From Macondimonas sp045864775 (GTDB taxonomy: Bacteria; Pseudomonadota; Gammaproteobacteria; UBA5335): DNA of 20,557 nucleotides. The translations under genes and the position numbers were made by a program. Shown one piece after another: positions 14,351 to 20,557 of the stretch (positions are counted from its first letter, which is position 1; every line of letters begins with the position of its first letter). The DNA lies in NCBI GenBank assembly GCA_045864775.1, contig BTVR01000005.1, positions 1 through 20,557 on the forward strand, written 5' to 3'. The notes under the pieces are model-generated. The model was not told the DNA's origin and did no database searches. It was given only the letters and a program-made list of their open reading frames with translations.

Positions 14351-16536
14351 GAGGGGTTCACCGTGATCTTGTAGATGATGGCCAGCAGTTGGAACGGCAG
14401 CGGCTGGCGCTGGGCGATGGGGCAGTCGATCTCCCCGCGCGCCCACCCCAATTTGCTGACGCGCTTGTCGCCGGTAAAGGGCGCAACCGGCTGGTCAAAG
14501 ATGCCGTCGCCAAACCTGCGGAACGGTATCTGCTGGCCGGCGACTTCGGCGCCGATGGTCTCATGCAGGCGCACGATGATCTCGCTGACGCTGGTCGCGT
14601 CACCCTGCCCGCCGGCCGGCATGCCTGGAATGCTCGGCATCAGCGGCTCGATCTCGGTTTCGTAGTGCAGGCCGATTTCCACATTGTTGGATACGCGCGG
14701 GATGGTGATCGCCCCGCCCGTCACCACCTGCTGCGGCATGACGATGCCGTCGGCCACGCAATCGACCGTCTCGCCTTCCAGGTGATCCAGCCCGCTCCAG
14801 GTGTCCGTGCCCGGCCCGGATGCCCCGGTGATGGCGCAGTCGGTGTTCAGGGTGTTGTCGATGTACTCGATGTAGCGCACCGTCGCGCCGTTGATCTCGC
14901 GCACCACGACGGCAAATATCCTGTCCTGCCCGCCATACGGCACGGAGGCGAACGACTCGAACTGCCCAACGGTGATCTGCCGCGCGAAGCCGATGACGTC
15001 CTGATCGCGGTCGATGGTCATGGTGACGCCCGCCCCGTCGCCGCGCACCATCCAGACGACAGAATCCGGCTCCTGCGAGAAGGCCATTTCCAGTATGCCG
15101 CCCTCGGTGATGTGCTCGGCGAGCACGGAAATGTCCGGTGCGTTGAAGCTGTCGGAATCCACCCGGTAGCCCAAGGCGCGAATCTTCCGCCCGCCACGCT
15201 GCACGAAAACCACTTCCGAACCGACACGCACCGGGCGCGTCACGTCGGCGCCATAGACGGTTTGGCTCTTGATCTGTACGTTCGTCGGCGACAGCGGCTT
15301 TTCGACGCCGCCGGTCATGGAGAATTCGCCGCCGTAGGTCAGCGGCAACAGCACCCGGGTTGACGCCAGGTGCTCGACCGGATTGACCTGGTCGCTGGCA
15401 ATCGTGAAGGAAAACCCGTCATCGTCCGCCGTGCCGTCGGCGAAGTTGGCATACTGGCCGGTCTTGGTGCCCCATAGCGTGTTCGGGTAGGCCGGCGAGC
15501 CGGCGGCGATCAGGCGCTGCTCGAACAGCGTCCCGGCGCGCGGGTAGCCATCCACGTCATTCCAGACGGCGGAACGCAAGGCCCAGCCTTCCGACTGCGC
15601 TGCATTGGTCACGGACAGCACGGTACGGATGATGCCGGTTACGATGGTTGAGCTGGTGAAGCCGGTGATCTCGACCAGGCCGTCATTGATCTCGACGAAA
15701 CGGCCGACGTCGGATACCTGGGCGCTGTTCTTGAAGGCCGCAGCGCCCGCCGTCAAGGTGCAGGCCGCGCCGATGGGTTCCTTGGCCGAGGGCGTCAGGG
15801 AGGTCTTCGGCGACTCGGTCAGCGTCCATTGCCCGGAAGCGATCGGGCTGGCGGCAAAGGCATCGACGATCGTCACGGTGACAACCGTCGTCGACGTGTA
15901 GCCGGTGATGGTGGCCAGCCCCGCCCCGTTGGTGATCTGCCGGCCCACGTCCGACGCCTCGAAGCAGGCCGCTGCCGCCGTGGCCGTGCGCCCGGTGCCG
16001 ACGGTAAGCAGCGACAGGGTCAGTTGCGTGGCCGGCTTGACGCCATTTTCCTCCGAGGGCGGCACGATCCACGATGCCACGCTCAATTTCCAGACGGTAT
16101 TGCTGTAGCGCACCAGCTTGCGCGGCTGATAGCTGGGATGAAACAGGAACATCGTGTCGGCGCCCTGCACATAATGCAGATCGTCAAGATCGGCTTCCAG
16201 GTAGGGCGAGGCGACTTCGACCGGCGTGGCGGGCGGGTCTTCGACCCTGGCACCGGCTGCCGTGTAGAAGCGCGCATAGCCGTCGCCGAATTCCACGATG
16301 AATGCCTGGTCGCGGTTGAAGATGAAGGGCACCAGCCGCGTCTGCTTCAGGGCTTGCTTGGCCGCAGCCGCAAAGCGCAGCCCGCCCCGCCGCTTCGCCC
16401 CGCCATGCACCAGCGGATAGCCGTTCAAGCAGGTGCGCAGCCCGTTGTTGTACTTTTGCACATCGACACGGCCAAGCAGGCGCGGGGAAATCTCCCCCGC
16501 CGTACAGTTGGTCTGGATGTGCGTTACCTTTGCCAT
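14347..16536 (-). CDS. Tubular tail protein B (nozzle), T7 gp12-like
   Basis: The 729-residue protein has the N-terminal signature of podovirus tail nozzles: TAGEISPRLLGRVDVQKYNN (12-31), GGAKRRGGLRF (45-55), then a propeller-like beta region with FIVEFGDGYARFY. A later motif TLWGTKTGQYANFADG and LASTRVLLPLTYGGEF (about 353-404) is also typical. Six copies normally form the tail tip through which DNA passes. Residues about 185-240 and 263-322 are two related repeats (SDVGR..., then ITGyTSsTiVT), inserted between conserved parts. The start at 16536 overlaps the tubular tail A stop by 1 nt (TGATG). The gene is coupled to the acetyltransferase downstream. Confidence 0.92.
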   Translation of the reverse strand: MAKVTHIQTNCTAGEISPRLLGRVDVQKYNNGLRTCLNGYPLVHGGAKRRGGLRFAAAAKQALKQTRLVPFIFNRDQAFIVEFGDGYARFYTAAGARVEDPPATPVEVASPYLEADLDDLHYVQGADTMFLFHPSYQPRKLVRYSNTVWKLSVASWIVPPSEENGVKPATQLTLSLLTVGTGRTATAAAACFEASDVGRQITNGAGLATITGYTSTTVVTVTIVDAFAASPIASGQWTLTESPKTSLTPSAKEPIGAACTLTAGAAAFKNSAQVSDVGRFVEINDGLVEITGFTSSTIVTGIIRTVLSVTNAAQSEGWALRSAVWNDVDGYPRAGTLFEQRLIAAGSPAYPNTLWGTKTGQYANFADGTADDDGFSFTIASDQVNPVEHLASTRVLLPLTYGGEFSMTGGVEKPLSPTNVQIKSQTVYGADVTRPVRVGSEVVFVQRGGRKIRALGYRVDSDSFNAPDISVLAEHITEGGILEMAFSQEPDSVVWMVRGDGAGVTMTIDRDQDVIGFARQITVGQFESFASVPYGGQDRIFAVVVREINGATVRYIEYIDNTLNTDCAITGASGPGTDTWSGLDHLEGETVDCVADGIVMPQQVVTGGAITIPRVSNNVEIGLHYETEIEPLMPSIPGMPAGGQGDATSVSEIIVRLHETIGAEVAGQQIPFRRFGDGIFDQPVAPFTGDKRVSKLGWARGEIDCPIAQRQPLPFQLLAIIYKITVNPS
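15571..15984 (-). repeat. Tandem protein-level repeat inside the nozzle gene
   Basis: Two units of about 56-60 codons share the order F-x-x-SDVGR, a Gly/Asn turn, a LATITGYTSTTVVT or LVEITGFTSSTIVT strand pair, and a closing W-x-L. They lie at residues 185-240 and 263-322. The similarity is in protein sequence; the DNA copies have diverged. They look like duplicated small beta domains on the nozzle surface. Boundaries are approximate. Confidence 0.6.
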
Positions 16537-17102
16537 CAGCGGCGGACCTGGATCAACGGATAGTCGCCGGCATCCTCGGGCGGGTTCTCCTGCCCATCGA
16601 CCGCCCGGGCGTCACGGAACAGCAGTTCCATTTCCTTGTACATGGAATCCCGCGTCGTGTTGCTCTTGGTGATCGGGTAGGCCATCGAAAAGGCCATGTA
16701 ACGCTGCATCGCCTCGGCCAGCATGGCATCCCAGCTTGCAACGTCTTCGTTGTCGCAGATGTATTCCAGGTACAGCGGGTTGGCATCCGAGAGGATCATC
16801 CGCCCCTCGATCTTGTAGGGGTCGGGCGCGCCCGCCTGGCCGACGTAGAGGGTGCGCAGCCAGTCGCCGGGCAATGGAAACTGATAGGCCCAATCGTAGG
16901 CCGGCGCGGTCGAATCCGGCGCCAGGGCCACGCGCTTGGTGGCACAGTTCCACGGATGGCGGCGCAGGATGGCCTGCCGGGCGTTGTCCCACAGGTTGGA
17001 TGCCAGCCGCGCCCGGTCGCTGTCTTCGTCGAAGCTGTTGATGGGGTTGTCGCCCAGCAACAGCAGGGCATTGGATGCTATCTGGACTTTGCTGGTTGCC
17101 AT
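16536..17102 (-). CDS. Tubular tail protein A (adaptor), T7 gp11-like
   Basis: The 188-residue protein begins KVQIASNALLLLGDNPINSF and continues with ASNLWDNARQAILRRHPWNCATKR, the recognisable start of T7 gp11-type tail adaptor proteins. This is followed by YQFPLPGDWLR, and by LEYICD with ASWDAMLAEAMQRYMAFSMAYPIT. It forms the dodecameric ring between portal and nozzle. AGGGG lies 6 nt before the ATG at 17102. It is the first gene of the tail group, after a 107-nt gap that holds a terminator-like hairpin. Confidence 0.93.
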   Translation of the reverse strand: MATSKVQIASNALLLLGDNPINSFDEDSDRARLASNLWDNARQAILRRHPWNCATKRVALAPDSTAPAYDWAYQFPLPGDWLRTLYVGQAGAPDPYKIEGRMILSDANPLYLEYICDNEDVASWDAMLAEAMQRYMAFSMAYPITKSNTTRDSMYKEMELLFRDARAVDGQENPPEDAGDYPLIQVRR

Positions 17103-17115
17103 GCGCTACCCCTGT

Positions 17116-17145
17116 AAAAAGCTGGCGGCCACCGAAGCGACCGCC
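17116..17145 (-). terminator. Terminator-like hairpin between cement and tail adaptor genes
   Basis: On the minus-strand RNA, GGCGG (17145-17141) pairs with CCGCC (17128-17124). The stem continues through U-G, C-G, G-U and C-G pairs to a C(UUCG)G tetraloop at 17136-17133. After a 3-nt spacer comes UUUUU (17120-17116). The stem is 9 bp with two wobble pairs. This should terminate or pause transcription partially, because the tail genes downstream have no other clear promoter in the gap. It lies where T7 has its Tphi terminator, just after the capsid gene. Confidence 0.6.
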
Positions 17146-17150
17146 GGAAA

Positions 17151-17199
17151 CCTGCCCGCATCAACGCGGCGAAAGGAGGGAAACCGCTCCGCGGGCAGG
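17151..17199 (-). repeat. Inverted repeat after the cement gene
   Basis: CCTGCCCGC at 17151-17159 and GCGGGCAGG at 17191-17199 are perfect 9-bp inverted repeats. Inside them is a smaller CGCGG / CCGCG pair (17165-17169, 17189-17193), which would compete with the outer stem. The structure lies between the cement stop and the terminator-like hairpin and could protect the 3' end of the capsid-cement transcript. That role is inferred. Confidence 0.5.
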
Positions 17200-17209
17200 C
17201 CCCGCTCGA

Positions 17210-17701
17210 TCACTCGGCGAACCGCCCCCGCAGCGTCACGGTGCCAGCCGAGCCGGCCGCCGCCGTGAGGGTGACGACTACGTCGTACCAGAGGCCAGGG
17301 TCGGCCGTCAGGCCCAACTGTTCCCACAGGCGCTTGCCTTTGTTGGCGATGTCCACCACCCCCGACTCGTTGGTCACGTTCTGACTGTTCAACGCCGTGG
17401 CCAGGGACTGCGCCGAAGCGAAGAAGTCAGCGTCGACCACCGCGCCGCCGTCGCCGGCATTCTTGTAAATGCCGATGTCCGCAGCGCAGGTCGTGATTGC
17501 GTCGCAATCGAGGATGATGTCCGAGACGCGCCAGCCGGACCACACGCGGAACATGCGGTAGGTCGAGCCGATGGAATCGCCAGAGACGGCTTCCACCGTA
17601 TCGACCGCCTCGCGCAGCGCGCCGCGCGATTTGTAGTTCGGGTTGAGGTCGCCGGCATCCAGGTTGGTGATGCTGGTGCTTTTTGTGTTCACTACAGCCA
17701 T
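17210..17701 (-). CDS. Capsid cement-like protein (Bbp16-type position)
   Basis: The 163-residue protein is rich in Thr, Ala, Asp and Ser and looks like beta sandwich. Its N-terminus is flexible; SITNLDAGDLNPNYKSRGALRE and MFRVWSGWRVSDIILDC are among its clearer segments. It lies directly after the capsid gene, the place of the Bbp16 capsid cement protein in BPP-1-like phages, so a decoration or stabilising role on the capsid surface is likely. AGGAG lies 8 nt before the ATG, and the gap to the capsid stop is 35 nt. The identity rests on position and general composition more than on a motif. Confidence 0.7.
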   Translation of the reverse strand: MAVVNTKSTSITNLDAGDLNPNYKSRGALREAVDTVEAVSGDSIGSTYRMFRVWSGWRVSDIILDCDAITTCAADIGIYKNAGDGGAVVDADFFASAQSLATALNSQNVTNESGVVDIANKGKRLWEQLGLTADPGLWYDVVVTLTAAAGSAGTVTLRGRFAE

Positions 17702-17736
17702 GATGTTTCTCCTGAAAAAGGGTTGTTAGGCGCCCG

Positions 17737-18597
17737 TTATTCCTGGCAGGCGATTTCGATGACCTTGGCGTCCTCGATCCGTGCGCCGCCAATGCTCATG
17801 CGTGCGTACGGCTGCATCGCATAGGACTTGTCGGCGCGCTCGGTCAAGCGCGTCATGATCTCGGCACCGACACCCAGCGCCATGCCGGACTTCGCCCAGG
17901 CGATGCAGAAGCGATCCGCCGACACCTTGGTCATGCGCTCGGACGGGATCCACTTGAAGCCCATCCACTTTTTGGCCATGTTGCCTTCCTGGATCATCTG
18001 CACGGCCATGTAGTCGGCGCTGGTCAAGGTGGTGTCGTTAAGGACATCCTCCATCTGCTCGTTGCCGTAGGCGAAATACAACTCCTCGCCGTTTTCCTCG
18101 TCGGCCTCGTTGGCGCGAAACATCTTCTTGGCCTGGATGATCTTGGCCTTGGTGAGTCCGGTGCCACCCACGGCGATCTTCTGCCCGACGGGAAGCGCCA
18201 CGCTGCCGGTGCTCGACCGCGCATTGCCGCGAGCGGCTGCGTAGATCGCGTCATCCTTGGCGCGGTTCATGGCGGCCACCCCTGCCTTGAGGTAGTCGCT
18301 GGTCGGGTCGGCCAGCATCTTCTTCTTGTCGAGTTCGTCGACAAGATCGGCCCACTCGTAATCTTCGAGGTCGATCCAGCGGGTCGAATGCGGCGTCTCG
18401 ATCAGCGGCGTATCGCCGTGGCGAGTCGTCTTCTTCATGGCAGCAGTGGCGCCGATCCGGTTGATCTTCTTCGAGTCGCCGACGATGCCGGCCTCGACAC
18501 GCACCGCGCCCTGGAAACGGCTTTCCGTCTGCTGGGCCAGGTGCTGGAAATTCGCGCTGAACTGCTGCACGAATGCTTCGGTTACTTGAAAGCTCAT
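17737..18597 (-). CDS. Major capsid protein (Bbp17-type)
   Basis: The 286-residue protein resembles the capsid proteins of BPP-1-like podoviruses. It has the N-terminal VTEAFVQQFSANFQHLAQQ helix, then KINRIGATAAMKKTTRHGDTP, and TRWIDLEDYEWADLVDELDK. Later come DAIYAAARGNA and, near the C-terminus, the WAKSGMALGVGAEIMTRLTER segment. HK97-fold shells are built from several hundred copies. The absence of a long extra N-terminal delta domain fits the separate scaffold gene upstream. GGAG lies 7 nt before the start, in a 206-nt gap after the scaffold gene that may boost or stabilise capsid expression. The cement gene follows. Confidence 0.92.
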   Translation of the reverse strand: MSFQVTEAFVQQFSANFQHLAQQTESRFQGAVRVEAGIVGDSKKINRIGATAAMKKTTRHGDTPLIETPHSTRWIDLEDYEWADLVDELDKKKMLADPTSDYLKAGVAAMNRAKDDAIYAAARGNARSSTGSVALPVGQKIAVGGTGLTKAKIIQAKKMFRANEADEENGEELYFAYGNEQMEDVLNDTTLTSADYMAVQMIQEGNMAKKWMGFKWIPSERMTKVSADRFCIAWAKSGMALGVGAEIMTRLTERADKSYAMQPYARMSIGGARIEDAKVIEIACQE

Positions 18598-18803
18598 GAT
18601 GGTTCTCCAAAAAAGTTAAAAAGTGATGCGCCTTTTTCGGTTGTTCCACCATTAGCCAGTGGCCGGTGGGCCGGTGCTGCCTTGCTGCGCGGTTTCAAGC
18701 CCTGCGCTGCATGGGCTGGGGGCCGGCCGTGCCGGTTTGTCCCCGTTCGCTTGCCGCCAGGCGCCGCCCGCATTGCGGGTTGTTCGGCGCCCTGTGGCGG
18801 GTA
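18598..18803 (-). promoter_or_regulatory. 206-nt scaffold-capsid leader with a large hairpin
   Basis: This is the longest gap in an otherwise tightly packed operon. Near its start on the minus strand is a two-part hairpin: GGCGCCG (18760-18766) with CGGCGCC (18785-18791), enclosing CCCGC (18767-18771) and GCGGG (18775-18779). No T-tract follows, so it is not a classic terminator. Nearer the capsid start are A/T tracts (AAAAAG 18618-18623, CTTTTT 18632-18637), and GGAG at 18608-18605. It may be an mRNA-processing or stability element, or hold a promoter for capsid overproduction. I see no convincing -35/-10 pair. Confidence 0.5.
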
Positions 18804-19748
18804 TTACGCCGCGCGCTTGCGTTGTGCCGTGCGCGCCTGCCGTTCGTGGAAGGCCGTGACCTTGGCCTTCACCGACTTGTGTTGCGGATGGCTGGCGTCC
18901 CAATAGGGCGAACCCTTCGCCATCAGTTCCTCGATGCTCTGTTCGCTCACCGCGCCGCCGGTATCCAATTGCGGATCCTCCGTCATCTCCCGGTTGATCT
19001 TGGCCAGGATGCGGATGAAATACGGGTTGTTGCCGATGCGGTTGATCTGCTTCATTTCGTCTTCGTCGGCATAGGCCGCGAAGGTGTTGAAGGCGGCCGT
19101 CACGGCTTCCTTCATGCCGTCTTCGGTCTTGTAGAAATCCATCAGCGCCTTCTTCGCGCCCTCGCGCCCGAAGCCCTCGGCGGACTCGACCAGGTTGCCG
19201 ATGTTCGAGTAGTACTGATTCATGACGAATTCGTACTGCTTCTGCGTCAAGCCGGCCTCCAGCGCGGCATCGCGGAATTGCTTGGTCAGGGCCGGGTCGG
19301 CGTCGATGCCCATTTCCTTGAAGGCGGCCGGCGCCTCGAACTTGTATTCGTCGGCGGTCTTCGGCGGCAGGCCCACGTCGCGCATGCGCCCTTCCAGTTC
19401 GCTGGTCGACTTCGACCAGGCTTCGAAATTGACTTCCCCAGTCTCGGCATTCCAGAACTTTGCCGGGACCGACTTCGGGCGGCGGATGTCCTTCTCGCTG
19501 GCCTGCAGGGCGCGCTTCTCGGGCGTGTCGGCCTCACCGGCGCCCTCTGCCCCGGCCGCGCCCTTGTCGCCGCCTGCGTCGTCTTCCTCGCCGCTGGCGA
19601 TGGCTTCCATCAGCGACTTCTCGCCGGCCGCTCCGGCTTCAGCCCCGGCAGGATCGCCAGCAGCGGCACCACCACCCGCCCCGCCGCCCTCGGCGCCAGC
19701 CTGATCCATCAGCACCCGGCCCAACATCCTTTCCAGTAGCTTGCTCAT
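18804..19748 (-). CDS. Capsid assembly scaffold protein
   Basis: The 314-residue protein has an Ala/Gly/Glu low-complexity stretch (about 17-75). A conserved helical middle follows (AKFWNAETGEVNFEAW, PKTADEYKFEAPAAFKEMG, then LTQKQYEFVMNQYY). The C-terminus is basic: SPYWDASHPQHKSVKAKV and FHERQ ending in RKRAA. The DxxHPqHk pattern and basic C-terminus are typical of podovirus scaffolds, whose C-terminus binds the capsid protein and which leave the procapsid before packaging. AAGGAGG lies about 10 nt upstream, and the start overlaps the Bbp19-like stop as ATGA. The order scaffold then capsid is canonical. Confidence 0.9.
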   Translation of the reverse strand: MSKLLERMLGRVLMDQAGAEGGGAGGGAAAGDPAGAEAGAAGEKSLMEAIASGEEDDAGGDKGAAGAEGAGEADTPEKRALQASEKDIRRPKSVPAKFWNAETGEVNFEAWSKSTSELEGRMRDVGLPPKTADEYKFEAPAAFKEMGIDADPALTKQFRDAALEAGLTQKQYEFVMNQYYSNIGNLVESAEGFGREGAKKALMDFYKTEDGMKEAVTAAFNTFAAYADEDEMKQINRIGNNPYFIRILAKINREMTEDPQLDTGGAVSEQSIEELMAKGSPYWDASHPQHKSVKAKVTAFHERQARTAQRKRAA

Positions 19749-19987
19749 TTCTCGTTATCCTCCTTCTGGTTGATCGAACCGATGCGGCGCAGGATGAAAC
19801 CCACGACTTCCTTCTGCGCTGCGCGTTTTTCCGTCTCGCGCTGCCCTTCGATGCCGCCGGCCACATGGATCGGGCGGTCATGGAAGCGCCCGACGAGGTC
19901 TTCGAGCACCTTGGCGCCCTCGGCATGGCCGACAAAGACGCGGTGATACATTTCGGCGGGAGCGAGTTCGGAGGCGGCTTCAGGCAT
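19745..19987 (-). CDS. Bbp19-like small head-region protein
   Basis: The 80-residue protein has the core MYHRVFVGHAEGAKVLEDLVGRFHD and, at the end, TEKRAAQKEVVGFILRRIG. This is the pattern I recognise from the Bbp19 family of BPP-1-like phages. Family members lie beside the scaffold gene; their molecular role is not known to me. The start at 19987 overlaps the upstream stop by 8 nt (ATGCCTGA), with AGGAG about 10 nt away. A longer reading to 20230 would consist of Arg/Ser/Ala-rich out-of-frame sequence inside the upstream gene and is rejected. Confidence 0.85.
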   Translation of the reverse strand: MPEAASELAPAEMYHRVFVGHAEGAKVLEDLVGRFHDRPIHVAGGIEGQRETEKRAAQKEVVGFILRRIGSINQKEDNEK

Positions 19988-20435
19988 GACCGGCGACTCC
20001 TGGCACGGTGACGGCGATCTGCGGAATGAATTGATCCGCCTGCGCCTCGCGCACGATGGCGTAGAGGCACTTGATGAGTTCGTCGAGGCGGGCAAACCAG
20101 ACATCCCAGCGGCTGCCGTCGATCTCGACGCGCAGATACCAATGCCCAACGCCCTGCGGCGCATCGCCCTGGCTGCCGTCGTAGAGTTCCGCGCCGCCCG
20201 CCAGCAGGACATCGCAGGCAAGGCCGGCACGGCTGGCGATGCGCGGGCGCAGCTTGGGGTTGAGCACCTTGCCGGTCAGCTTGAGCATGACCATCTCGAC
20301 CGCCTGCACCAGATCGAGCAGGTCGTCAAAGGTCACGCGCTGAATCGTGCCGGCGGCCCATATCTCGCCCCGGCCTTTTTCCAGGGCGATGAATTCCACC
20401 AAGCGGCGGCGGGCGATTTCTTCGGCTGAGTACAT
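19980..20435 (-). CDS. Unknown 151-aa protein heading the head operon
   Basis: I do not recognise this protein. Its N-terminal half is helical and charged (MYSAEEIARRRLVEFIALEKG, FDDLLDLVQAVEMVMLKLTGK). The second half mixes strands and aromatic residues (VGHWYLRVEIDGSRWDVWFARLDEL), followed by a helix and an IAVTVPGV end. No signal peptide or membrane span is seen. The start at 20435 is the first available: upstream in frame there is no ATG, GTG or TTG before a stop at 20489-20487. No Shine-Dalgarno sequence precedes it. Instead, a hairpin (20436-20457) touches the start codon. It is coupled to the Bbp19-like gene and so probably belongs to head assembly. Confidence 0.7.
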   Translation of the reverse strand: MYSAEEIARRRLVEFIALEKGRGEIWAAGTIQRVTFDDLLDLVQAVEMVMLKLTGKVLNPKLRPRIASRAGLACDVLLAGGAELYDGSQGDAPQGVGHWYLRVEIDGSRWDVWFARLDELIKCLYAIVREAQADQFIPQIAVTVPGVAGHA

Positions 20436-20457
20436 GCGCGCATTGAAGCAAGCGCGC
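20436..20457 (-). promoter_or_regulatory. Hairpin immediately before the 151-aa gene start
   Basis: GCGCGC at 20436-20441 pairs with GCGCGC at 20452-20457, and TTG (20443-20445) with CAA (20449-20451), leaving one bulged base and a 3-nt loop. The stem ends right against the ATG at 20435-20433. With no Shine-Dalgarno sequence visible, it could control access to the start codon of the first gene of the head operon, or the transcript may be leaderless. Neither is proven. Confidence 0.4.
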
Positions 20458-20467
20458 GGGACATGGT

Positions 20468-20485
20468 TATCCGGTTTGCCGGATT
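20468..20485. repeat. 18-bp palindromic element, copy 2 (head operon entry)
   Basis: This is identical to the 18 bp at 4973-4990 and in the same orientation. It lies between the upstream terminator (20511-20532) and the first head gene, in a 75-nt space where a promoter would be expected. On the minus strand the sequence after the palindrome reads GATAACC, which overlaps a weak -10-like string. An operator, an activator site or an RNA element are all possible. Confidence 0.75.
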
Positions 20486-20510
20486 CTTAGGCGGCTTTGC
20501 GACCGGCAAC

Positions 20511-20532
20511 AAAAAACCCGCCGGAGCGGGTT
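20511..20532 (-). terminator. Intrinsic terminator of the gene upstream of the window
   Basis: On the minus-strand RNA, AACCCGC (20532-20526) pairs with GCGGGUU (20521-20515) around a UCCG loop. A run of six U (20516-20511, two of them in the stem) follows. This is a textbook rho-independent terminator. It should end the transcription unit entering from the right and separates it from the head operon. Confidence 0.85.
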
Positions 20533-20557
20533 GGGGGTTAAGGCTTGTTCAGTCCTG

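Noticed and set aside
18666..19739. Plus-strand ORF (357 codons) opposite the scaffold gene; similar ones at 10568-11410, 12346-13437 and 14389-15363
   Set aside because: All lie opposite real virion genes, are rich in Arg, Ala, Gly and His as expected for antisense of GC-rich codons, and show no recognised fold.
4973..20485. The palindrome pair as attL/attR of a small integrated element
   Set aside because: The DNA between the copies is an essential, continuous late phage operon with no integrase, so it is not an inserted element.
20231..20557. tRNA or small RNA gene at the right edge
   Set aside because: The structure is explained by the intrinsic terminator and the 151-aa gene start; no cloverleaf or CCA-type end was found.

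Overview
The window is part of the late-gene region of a tailed phage (or prophage) with T7-type short-tail (podovirus) architecture. Every convincing gene is on the minus strand, so the biological order runs from the right edge (about 20.4 kb) to the left edge (61). Gene content and order (Bbp19-type protein, scaffold, capsid, cement-like protein, tubular tail A and B, internal virion proteins, terminase, T7-type fibre, lysis) recall the temperate podoviruses related to Bordetella phage BPP-1 and Burkholderia phage BcepC6B. The high GC content (about 60-65% in most genes) and this kinship suggest a proteobacterial, probably betaproteobacterial, host; that is inference. I see no integrase, repressor, replication gene, portal, tRNA or CRISPR in the window.

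Layout in transcription order. (1) 20511-20532: intrinsic terminator for a gene outside the window. (2) 20485-17210, head module: unknown 151-aa protein, Bbp19-like protein, scaffold, a 206-nt hairpin-bearing gap, major capsid protein, Bbp16-like cement protein. (3) 17209-17103: gap with a terminator-like UUCG hairpin. (4) 17102-6969, tail and ejection module: tubular tail A, tubular tail B (nozzle), a GNAT acetyltransferase, then four internal virion/ejection proteins (160, 675, 648 and 830 aa), most joined by 1-4 nt stop/start overlaps. (5) 6966-4989, packaging: a small protein in the position of the small terminase, then the large terminase. (6) 4918-1713, host recognition: a T7-type fibre, a SPRY-domain protein and a kelch-type protein. 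(7) 1699-61, lysis: an alpha/beta hydrolase, three small membrane or exported proteins, and a T7-lysozyme-type amidase.

The genes would work together as follows. Scaffold and capsid form the procapsid and the terminase fills it. The tubular tail proteins cap the portal, which must be encoded elsewhere. The internal virion proteins are expelled to make the DNA channel across the envelope, and the fibre/SPRY/kelch group binds the host surface. The small membrane proteins plus the amidase release progeny.

The features most worth a second look are: an identical 18-bp palindrome (4973-4990 and 20468-20485) that brackets the whole assembly-and-packaging block; a stretch of about 600 bp at roughly 49% GC inside one internal virion protein gene, encoding a polyvalent-protein-like module; a terminator-like hairpin right after the capsid genes, in the position of T7 Tphi; and a SPRY plus kelch pair at the host-recognition locus with no visible diversity-generating retroelement.
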